Below are positions 1 to 5,602 of a stretch of 7,977 bases of DNA, in pieces. A program made the position numbers and the translations under genes. This DNA comes from Acidobacteriaceae bacterium. GTDB lineage: Bacteria; Acidobacteriota; Terriglobia; Terriglobales; Acidobacteriaceae. Within the stretch, counting starts at the first letter, position 1. Each line of letters starts with the position of its first letter. The notes below the pieces were generated by a model. That model worked only from the letters and a program-made list of their open reading frames with translations, was not told where the DNA came from and did no database searches. The stretch is taken from contig PMTP01000139.1 of the NCBI GenBank assembly GCA_003167305.1, positions 1-7,977 on the forward strand, given 5' to 3'.

Positions 1-139
1 CAACGACGAAGACCTGTCGTTGGGGACCCCGAAGCCGCACAAACAAGTACGAGGCGAGGGTGGGGCACCCGGCAATCAAAACAATTTATCAGCCATTTCA
101 ACTGCCGCGCACGCGGCAAAGATCAAGGGAGCTAAAAAC
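1..139 (+). other. Leader upstream of the isomerase with small palindromes
   Basis: Apparently non-coding. It holds a 7-bp inverted repeat CAACGAC/GTCGTTG (1-7 and 16-22, 8-nt loop) at the very edge of the window, the motif TGGGGCACCC (61-70) that recurs at 3381-3390, and a GC-rich hairpin TGCCGC-GCAC-GCGGCA (103-118) ending 6 nt before the ribosome binding site. The first hairpin could mark the end of an upstream gene and the last could affect translation initiation. No promoter was recognised. Confidence 0.4.
125..131 (+). promoter_or_regulatory. Ribosome binding site of the isomerase
   Basis: AAGGGAG sits 8 nt before the ATG at 140 and decides that start over the in-frame TTG at 20. Confidence 0.75.
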
Positions 140-1567
140 ATGGCAGCACAAAAGAAAGTGACATTTGGCGTAGTGGTAGGCAATCGCGGCTTCTTCCCGG
201 GCCATCTGGCGAAGACCGGCCGCGAAGAGATCATCAAAGTTCTGGAGGCGGCGGGCGCGAATGTCGTGGTGCTGAGCCCCGAAGAATCCAAGCACGGCGC
301 GGTGGAGACCTACGCCGAATCGCAAAAGTGCGCCGAGCTCTTCAAAAAGCACGCCGACGAGATCGACGGCATCATCATCACGCTGCCCAACTTCGGCGAG
401 GAGCGCGGCATTGTGGACGCGATTCGCCTCAGCGGCCTCCGGGTTCCAGTGCTGGTGCAGGCCACGCCCGACCACTCGGAGGAGATGACCATCGCCGTCC
501 GCCGCGACAGCTTCTGCGGCAAGATGAGCGCCTGCAACAACCTGATGCAGTACAAGATTCCCTACTCGCTGACCACGCTGCACACCGAGAGCCTCACTTC
601 GCCGGAGTTCACCGCCGATCTGGCCTGGTTCACCTCGATCTGCCGCATCGTCAAGGGCCTCAAGAATCTGCGCATCGGCGCCATCGGCGCGCGTCCCGCG
701 GCCTTCAACACCGTGCGCTACTCCGAGCGCCTCTACGAGTCGAGCGGCATCTCCATCGAGCCGATTGATCTTTCGGAAATCTTTGGCCGCATCGCCAAGA
801 TGAACGACAACGATGATGCCGCGCAGGCCAAGCTCGCCGCCATCAAAAGCTACGTCAGCACCGGCAAGGTTCCCGAAGCGGCGCTGCTCAAGATGGCCAA
901 GCTGGGCGCCGTCATCGACACATGGATGAAGCAGACCAACTGCGCGGTGACCGCCGTGCAGTGCTGGACCTCGTTTGAAGAGTATTTTGGCGTGGTGCCC
1001 TGCACCATCATGAGCATGATGAGCAACGATCTGATTCCCTCGGCCTGCGAAGTGGATATTCCCGGCGTTCTAGGCATGTACATGATGACGCTGGCATCGG
1101 GCACACCTTCGGCGCTGCTGGATTGGAATAATAATTACGGCAGCGACCCCAACAAGTGCGTCTGCTTCCACTGCTCTAATCTGCCCAAGCACTTCTTCGC
1201 CGAGCCTCCGACGATGGACTATCAGGCGATCATCGCCGGCACCGTGGGCATTCAGAACACCTTCGGAACCTGCGTGGGCCGCGTCAAGGCCGGCGTAATG
1301 AGTTATGCTCGCTATTCCACCGACGACAACCACGGCCTCATCCGCGGCTATACAGGCGCGGGCAGCTTCACCGACGATCCGCTCGAGACCTTCGGCGGCG
1401 CGGGCGTTGCCCAGATTCCCAACCTGCAGAAGCTGCTGCGCTTCATCTGCCGCGAAGGCTTCGAGCATCATGTAGCCGCCAGCTTCAGCGACGTCTCCAA
1501 GGCCGTCCACGAAGCCGCCACCCGCTACATGGGCTGGGATTCATACCTCCATGGAGAAGAAGTCTAG
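140..1567 (+). CDS. L-fucose/L-arabinose isomerase-family protein
   Basis: A 475-residue cytoplasmic sugar isomerase of the FucI-type fold, predicted to interconvert an aldose and a ketose with a divalent metal. Seen: an N-terminal Rossmann-like part (FGVVVGNRGFF, then DGIIITLPNFGEE at about 76-88), a central segment with WTSFEEYFG (W276, E280, E281) and ACEVDIPG (E304, D306) that fits the acidic metal ligands, and C-terminal FEHHVA (H443, H444) that fits the metal-binding histidine of FucI-type enzymes. The ligand assignment comes from family knowledge, not an alignment. The ATG at 140 is chosen over an upstream in-frame TTG at 20 because AAGGGAG (125-131) lies 8 nt before it and residues encoded upstream look non-coding. 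The downstream neighbour is a ribulokinase-like gene, so L-arabinose to L-ribulose is the likely reaction, replacing classical AraA. L-fucose, D-arabinose or another sugar is possible. Confidence 0.87.
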   Translation: MAAQKKVTFGVVVGNRGFFPGHLAKTGREEIIKVLEAAGANVVVLSPEESKHGAVETYAESQKCAELFKKHADEIDGIIITLPNFGEERGIVDAIRLSGLRVPVLVQATPDHSEEMTIAVRRDSFCGKMSACNNLMQYKIPYSLTTLHTESLTSPEFTADLAWFTSICRIVKGLKNLRIGAIGARPAAFNTVRYSERLYESSGISIEPIDLSEIFGRIAKMNDNDDAAQAKLAAIKSYVSTGKVPEAALLKMAKLGAVIDTWMKQTNCAVTAVQCWTSFEEYFGVVPCTIMSMMSNDLIPSACEVDIPGVLGMYMMTLASGTPSALLDWNNNYGSDPNKCVCFHCSNLPKHFFAEPPTMDYQAIIAGTVGIQNTFGTCVGRVKAGVMSYARYSTDDNHGLIRGYTGAGSFTDDPLETFGGAGVAQIPNLQKLLRFICREGFEHHVAASFSDVSKAVHEAATRYMGWDSYLHGEEV

Positions 1568-1571
1568 CGCA

Positions 1572-1722
1572 GTGACAATTGAATTGCGAAACAATCATGA
1601 CTGAATAAGTGAATAAGTGAATGAGTGAATAAGTGAATAAGTGAAAAACGCGCGCTATCCTTACTTCACTCATTCACTCATTCACTCATTCACTTCTTCA
1701 CTTTTTCACGATCAACTGTCAC
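1572..1722. repeat. Inverted array of octamer repeats between isomerase and ribulokinase
   Basis: The left arm (1602-1649) is six tandem octamers of consensus TGAATAAG/TGAATGAG. The right arm (1661-1708) is six octamers of the complementary type CTCATTCA, CTTCTTCA and CTTTTTCA. Pairing arm against arm by hand gives about 41 of 48 matches around an 11-nt loop that carries GCGCGC. An outer pair GTGACAATTGA (1572-1582) and TCAACTGTCAC (1712-1722) is complementary at 10 of 11 positions, so the element spans about 151 bp and fills most of the gap. In RNA of the minus strand several of the mismatches become G-U pairs, so that strand folds better. Function is unknown: it could be a dispersed palindromic repeat, an attenuator or processing site between two co-transcribed genes, or a slippage-prone microsatellite. 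Confidence 0.85.
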
Positions 1723-1733
1723 GAAACTAGTTT

Positions 1734-1740
1734 AGAGGGA
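1734..1740 (+). promoter_or_regulatory. Ribosome binding site of the ribulokinase
   Basis: AGAGGGA ends 8 nt before the ATG at 1749, just outside the inverted octamer array. It supports that start. Confidence 0.65.
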
Positions 1741-1748
1741 AAAGAAAG

Positions 1749-3332
1749 ATGACCATCGTAGCCGGAGTTGATTTTGGAACGCTGAGCGTGCGCGTCTCGA
1801 TCATGGACAGCGAGCGCGGGCGGCTGGGCACGGCGCTGGCCGAGTATCCGCTGCATCGCCGCCGCGAGGACCCCGATTACGCCACGCAGGCGCACGCCGA
1901 TCAGATGAGCGCGCTGGCCGCCGCCACTCGCTCGGCGGTGAAGGAAGCGGGCATCACGGGCGATCAGGTTGCGGCCATCGCGCTGGACACTACCGGCTCC
2001 AGCGTCGTTCCCGTCGACGCGCGGATGCAGCCGCTGAATGAATATTATTTGTGGTGCGATCATCGCGCGCACGCCGAGGCGCGGGAGATCACCGAACTCG
2101 CGCACAGCGAGAAGCTGGAAGCCATCGACTGGTGCGGCGGCGTCTATTCGCACGAATGGGGCTTCGCCAAATTGCTCCACTGGCTGCGCAACAATCATGA
2201 CAAGCGCGACAGATTCGCCTCCGCCTTTGAGCACTGCGACATGGTGGCGGCCACGCTCTGCGGCATCACCGATCCCAAACTCGCCAAACGCAGTGTCTGC
2301 GCGATGGGCCACAAATGGATGTGGAACCCCAAGTGGCATGGCCTGCCGCCGCAGTCCTTCCTCTCCAAACTCGACCCGCTCTTTGACGGCGTGCGCGAAA
2401 AACTTGCAGGCGACTACCTCACCTCCGATCACCTCGCCGGCCATCTTGCGCCGAAGTGGGCCGAAGAACTGGGCCTGCGCGCCGGCATCCCTATTCCCGT
2501 CGGCGCATTCGATGCGCACTGGGATGCGCTGGGCGCGGGCTGCCGCGAGGGCGATGTCGTCAACGTCGTCGGCACCTCCACCTGCATCATCGCGATGAGC
2601 CGCCAGACACAACTGATTCCCGGCGTCTGCGGCGTCGTTCCGGGCAGCGTGCATCCGCAATTCACCGGCATCGAGGCCGGCCTCTCGGCGACGGGCGACA
2701 TCTTCGAGGCCATCGCGCGCCGCGCGGGAACCAAGGTCGCCGAGCTTTCCAAGGGACTCGAAGCCTACAAGCCCGGCCAGACCGGTCTGCTGCGCCTCAC
2801 ATGGGACAACGGCGACCGCACCGTGCTGGTGAACCCTGAACTGGGCGGCGTCACCTTTGGCTGGAATCTGGTGCAGACCGCGCAGGACGAACTCTTCGCG
2901 GCCATCGAGGGCACGGCCTTCCACACCCGCATCATCCTCGAGCGCATGGCCGAGTACGGCGTGCCGGTAGAGCGCGTGATCAACGCCGGCGGCATTCCGC
3001 AGAACAATGCGGTGCTGAATCAGGTCTACGCCGATGTGCTCGGCAAGCCGGTGCTGGTTCCGGCGGGCGTGCCCACCAGCCGCGGCTCGGCAATCATCGC
3101 GCTGCTCGCCGCCGGAGCCTTCCCAACGATTGAAGCGGCCCAGGACAAGCTCTGCCTGCCCTTCACAGTCTTCTCGCCGCGGCCCATCGCAACAGCGATC
3201 TACGAGCGGCTCTTCGCGTTGTATCGCAAGGCGTACTTCGCGCTGGGAACGCGCTCGGCGCAGGCTGTTCCGTTGGGCGAGATCCTGCCCGAGCTGCGCA
3301 AGATCGCTGCGGAGGTTGCAGAGCAGGCGTAA
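1749..3332 (+). CDS. araB: L-ribulokinase, FGGY carbohydrate kinase family
   Basis: A 527-residue cytoplasmic kinase predicted to phosphorylate L-ribulose to L-ribulose 5-phosphate with ATP, the second step of bacterial L-arabinose breakdown. Seen: the N-terminal phosphate loop GVDFGT (6-11), ALDTTGSS (78-85) and LWCDHRAHAEA (101-111) as in AraB enzymes, GAFDAHWDALGAG (252-264) with D255 as the likely catalytic base, VVGTSTC (273-279), GIEAGLSATGDIF (307-319), and the C-terminal nucleotide-binding part with NAGGIPQNN (412-420) and SRGSAIIALLAAGAF (444-458). These motifs match ribulokinases better than xylulokinases or glycerol kinases. Length is slightly short for AraB (about 530-570) but complete. 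It starts 181 bp after the isomerase on the same strand, so co-transcription is likely, though the octamer inverted repeat lies between them. No AraD-type epimerase is in the window; it may lie upstream of position 1. Confidence 0.88.
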   Translation: MTIVAGVDFGTLSVRVSIMDSERGRLGTALAEYPLHRRREDPDYATQAHADQMSALAAATRSAVKEAGITGDQVAAIALDTTGSSVVPVDARMQPLNEYYLWCDHRAHAEAREITELAHSEKLEAIDWCGGVYSHEWGFAKLLHWLRNNHDKRDRFASAFEHCDMVAATLCGITDPKLAKRSVCAMGHKWMWNPKWHGLPPQSFLSKLDPLFDGVREKLAGDYLTSDHLAGHLAPKWAEELGLRAGIPIPVGAFDAHWDALGAGCREGDVVNVVGTSTCIIAMSRQTQLIPGVCGVVPGSVHPQFTGIEAGLSATGDIFEAIARRAGTKVAELSKGLEAYKPGQTGLLRLTWDNGDRTVLVNPELGGVTFGWNLVQTAQDELFAAIEGTAFHTRIILERMAEYGVPVERVINAGGIPQNNAVLNQVYADVLGKPVLVPAGVPTSRGSAIIALLAAGAFPTIEAAQDKLCLPFTVFSPRPIATAIYERLFALYRKAYFALGTRSAQAVPLGEILPELRKIAAEVAEQA

Positions 3333-3358
3333 AGAAGGCTGGTTGAGGTTCTTCGTAT

Positions 3359-3384
3359 CCCAGGTCCGAAAATCCGGACCTGGG
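3359..3384. repeat. Perfect 10-bp hairpin after the ribulokinase
   Basis: CCCAGGTCCG (3359-3368) and CGGACCTGGG (3375-3384) pair perfectly around a 6-nt loop, 26 nt after the ribulokinase stop and between two convergent genes. No T-run follows on either strand, so it is not a textbook intrinsic terminator. It is directly joined to TGGGGCACCC (3381-3390), also found at 61-70, which suggests a dispersed palindromic repeat. It may still end transcription in one or both directions. Confidence 0.7.
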
Positions 3385-3419
3385 GCACCCAAATCTTTCG
3401 CACGCACAGAGGAAAACAG

Positions 3420-3454
3420 GTCCTTCGACTCCACTGCGCTCCGCTCAGGATGAC
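3420..3454. repeat. REP-like intergenic repeat
   Basis: On the minus strand this reads GTCATCCTGAGCGGAGCGCA followed by GTGGAGTCGAAGGAC. I recognise this type as a very common dispersed intergenic sequence in bacterial genomes; its accidental translation gives peptides of the form CHPERSAVESKD. It lies in the convergent gap together with the hairpin at 3359-3384. Only one copy is in the window, so the repeat status rests on recall. A short palindrome CAAGTC-T-GACTTG (3454-3466) follows at once. Confidence 0.6.
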
Positions 3455-3492
3455 AAGTCTGACTTGAAAATGGAACTAGAGACAACGCCGCC

Positions 3493-4467
3493 TCATCGCC
3501 GATGCGCCAGCAGAAACATTAGTAGCAACAGGACGACCGGAATCATCGCCAGCCCGCCGTAGTAAAGAAATTTGCGCAGGTTTTGCGATTTGCGCTTTTG
3601 CCAGTCGCGCAACTCCACGCGGTCCTCGATGCCCACCTGATCCAGGTGCGCCAAGTCCCAGGCAAACTCACTGGCCTTCGCGTAGCGATTCTTTGGATCC
3701 CGCTCCAGCGCACGATAGATGACCTCCTGCAACTGCGGAGAGATCGCGGGGTTGGCCATCGTGGGCGGCAAAGGATAGTTCAGCAAGCGGTCATTCATCG
3801 CGGCCATCGGATTGGAGCCCGTGAAGGGCAGCTTGCCCGAGAGCATCTCGTAGAGAATCACACCCATCGAATAAATATCACTGCGGCCATCGCCGCGCCT
3901 GCCCTTCACCTGCTCGGGCGAGATGTAATTGGGCGTGCCGATGGCGGCGGTGAAATTGGCGTAGGTGAGGCGCTTGGCGGCCGCGTCGCCGGCGATGCCA
4001 AAGTCAATCAGCTTGATATTGTCGTCCGGATCGACCATGATATTTTCCGGCTTCAGGTCGCGATGGACGACGCCGTTGGCATGGATGTAATCCAGTCCAT
4101 CCAGAACCTCGCCGGCGATGCGCAGGGCTCGTTCCTGCGAGAGCGGTCCTTCATCGAGGATCTCGCGCAGCAGGCGGCCCTCGCACCATTCCATGACCAT
4201 ATAGATGCGCGTGCGCTCCTCGCCGCCGAAGACGCGCATCACCTTGGGATGATCGAGCTTCTCGCCGATGCCGGCCTCGCGCTGAAAGCGGTCGAAGAGA
4301 ATGGCGTCGGATTCCATATCGGGGTGAGGAATCTTCAGCGCCACCTGGCGGTTGTCGCGCGTGTCGGTGGCGCGGTAGATGGTGGCCATGCCGCTGCGGG
4401 CGACCGGCTCTTCAATGCGGTAGTAATCGATCTCGGAACCGGCCTCGAAGCCGTCGTGAAAACCCAT
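3493..4467 (-). CDS. Eukaryotic-type Ser/Thr protein kinase, C-terminal membrane anchor
   Basis: A 324-residue Hanks-type kinase that should phosphorylate Ser/Thr on partner proteins at the inner face of the membrane. Seen: kinase domain from about 15 to 275 with VALK (K45), an alpha-C glutamate in FQREAGI (E64), HRDLKPEN (135-142, D137 catalytic), DFG (155-157), SPE (183-185) in place of APE, and SDIYSMG (D197). The glycine loop is degenerate, reading ARSGMA (23-28). A Lys/Arg-rich linker (about 288-299) leads to one hydrophobic helix (about 301-321) and a four-residue tail, so there is no extracellular sensor. The ATG at 4467 is chosen because upstream in-frame sequence overlaps the phosphatase gene and is Arg/Ser-rich nonsense; GGAG lies 11 nt before it. 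The neighbouring PP2C gene upstream on the same strand is the likely antagonist. The substrate is unknown. Confidence 0.9.
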   Translation of the reverse strand: MGFHDGFEAGSEIDYYRIEEPVARSGMATIYRATDTRDNRQVALKIPHPDMESDAILFDRFQREAGIGEKLDHPKVMRVFGGEERTRIYMVMEWCEGRLLREILDEGPLSQERALRIAGEVLDGLDYIHANGVVHRDLKPENIMVDPDDNIKLIDFGIAGDAAAKRLTYANFTAAIGTPNYISPEQVKGRRGDGRSDIYSMGVILYEMLSGKLPFTGSNPMAAMNDRLLNYPLPPTMANPAISPQLQEVIYRALERDPKNRYAKASEFAWDLAHLDQVGIEDRVELRDWQKRKSQNLRKFLYYGGLAMIPVVLLLLMFLLAHRR

Positions 4468-4573
4468 CGTGCGGCACACTCCATCGTGCTGATTGATTCT
4501 ACTGTATCGGGAAACGGCGCGAAAAGAGTAAGGGTTCCGTAAGAGTTTTTGTTGATTCTCGCCAGGAACAGCC

Positions 4574-5494
4574 TCAGGCGGGCATCCGGTAAGGCCGCCC
4601 GCGGTACATCCCCACCTGCTCGACCGAGCGCACGCGGATGACCTGCGCGGTGGTGTTGTCGTTGCCGTCCACCTCGACAGCGCGGGCCACCAACTCGCGG
4701 GCAATCTCGTCGATCTTTTTATCCTGTGAGACGATCCATGCCATCTCTTTCTCGTCAATCTCGTCATGCAGGCCGTCGGTGCAGAGAATCAGCACGTCGC
4801 CGGCCAGCAGCGTCAGCGCTGTGGTGTCCGGAGCGACGAACATCTCCTTCCCCAGCGAGCGAAGAATCACGTGGCGCGCATCGGAGGTAGCCATCTCGCT
4901 GGCGGAAATCAGGCCCATCTTCCGCTGCTCATTGACCCAGGTGTGGTCTTGCGTAATCTGTCTGGCTACTTTGTTGCGGACCAGGTAGCAGCGCGAGTCG
5001 CCCACATGGGAGACAACGGCCTGGTTGTAACGCAGGGCGCAGCAGACCAGCGTAGTGGCCATCTTCCGGCCCTGGTACTCAGGCTTCAGAGAGCAGTCGT
5101 GAACGGCGGAGTTGGCCGTCTCGATCAGCCGCGGCAGCAGCGTCGTTAGCATGGTGCCGGCCTGCGCTTTAGGAAATTCCTCGGTGAGAGTTTTGACGGC
5201 CGTGGCGGAGGCAACCTCGCCGAAGTCCATACCGCCCACGCCGTCGCAGACCGCGAAGAGAAAGCCGTGGCTGCGGGCCTGACGGCGCGACGTGGGAATA
5301 AACGAGCCCATCGCGTCCTCGTTGTTTTTGCGGACTTTGCCGAAATCGCTGACCTGGCCGAACTGAACGTCGAGCATGAGTGGCGCCGCCTGGAGATATC
5401 TCTTCGATGATTGCAAAAAAGAATGCGATTCAGAAGCAAGGATAACTGGGACAGGGTCAGGGCTTCGGGGGCTGCGGAAAAAGCTTCTGTCCAT
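4574..5494 (-). CDS. PP2C-family protein Ser/Thr phosphatase
   Basis: A 306-residue metal-dependent (Mn/Mg) phosphatase of the PPM/PP2C family, predicted to remove phosphate from Ser/Thr residues. Seen: VSDFGKVRKNNEDA (E59, D60), FAVCDGVGGMD (D84, G85), HVGDSRCYLVR (GDSR at 165-168), DHTW and a helix ending KMGLIS, ILRSLG, LCTDGLHDEI (D240) and GNDNTT (D279, N280). All the usual metal-binding acidic positions appear present. There is no signal peptide or membrane segment. The start at 5494 has a very strong site (AAGGAGAGGA at 5501-5510); an internal ATG at 5377 begins right at the catalytic domain but has a weaker site (AGGCGG). The 39-residue N-terminal stretch is unlike known domains. The gene precedes the kinase by 106 bp on the same strand, a common pairing in which the phosphatase resets the kinase. 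Confidence 0.92.
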   Translation of the reverse strand: MDRSFFRSPRSPDPVPVILASESHSFLQSSKRYLQAAPLMLDVQFGQVSDFGKVRKNNEDAMGSFIPTSRRQARSHGFLFAVCDGVGGMDFGEVASATAVKTLTEEFPKAQAGTMLTTLLPRLIETANSAVHDCSLKPEYQGRKMATTLVCCALRYNQAVVSHVGDSRCYLVRNKVARQITQDHTWVNEQRKMGLISASEMATSDARHVILRSLGKEMFVAPDTTALTLLAGDVLILCTDGLHDEIDEKEMAWIVSQDKKIDEIARELVARAVEVDGNDNTTAQVIRVRSVEQVGMYRGRPYRMPA

Positions 5495-5500
5495 GACGAA

Positions 5501-5510
5501 TCCTCTCCTT
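5501..5510 (-). promoter_or_regulatory. Strong ribosome binding site of the phosphatase
   Basis: AAGGAGAGGA on the minus strand ends 6 nt before the ATG at 5494. It favours this start over the ATG at 5377 that opens the conserved domain. Confidence 0.75.
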
Positions 5511-5528
5511 GTCTGCAAACGTACCACC

Positions 5529-5571
5529 GGGTGGCATCTCCGCCTTGACTTGCCTGGCGGAGATGCCACCC
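5529..5571. repeat. Perfect 16-bp stem hairpin between permease and phosphatase
   Basis: GGGTGGCATCTCCGCC (5529-5544) and GGCGGAGATGCCACCC (5556-5571) are exact reverse complements around an 11-nt loop. The element begins 31 nt after the permease stop and ends 18 nt before the phosphatase ribosome binding site, in the direction of transcription. No T-run follows on either strand. The outer edge holds a competing small palindrome CCACC-G-GGTGG (5524-5534). It could be a REP-like dispersed element, a transcript-stabilising stem or a partial terminator that separates the two genes. Confidence 0.85.
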
Positions 5572-5602
5572 AGCGATTGTGGGAAGCCGCGGTTGAATGA
5601 GC

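Noticed and set aside
20..139. N-terminal extension of the isomerase from a TTG at 20
   Set aside because: The added residues include a REP-like stretch (VRGEGGAPG), and a good ribosome binding site precedes the ATG at 140.
1602..1708. CRISPR array
   Set aside because: The repeats are 8 bp, contiguous and without spacers; the second block is inverted. No cas genes are present.
3359..3384. Classic Rho-independent terminator for the ribulokinase
   Set aside because: The stem is good but the bases after it (GGCACCC) are not a T-run on either strand. Kept as a hairpin repeat.
1719..3485. 588-codon open frame on the minus strand
   Set aside because: It is antisense to the ribulokinase, which has clear family motifs. 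The translation is Arg/Ala/Gly-rich without domains, and its start falls in the REP-like repeat (CHPERSAVESKD). It is a shadow caused by high GC.
3583..4542. 319-codon open frame on the plus strand
   Set aside because: Antisense to the Ser/Thr kinase, His/Arg/Ala/Val-biased and without any motif.
4468..4767. N-terminal extension of the kinase by 100 residues
   Set aside because: It overlaps the 3' part of the phosphatase gene and is Arg/Ser/Thr-rich without similarity to kinase regions.
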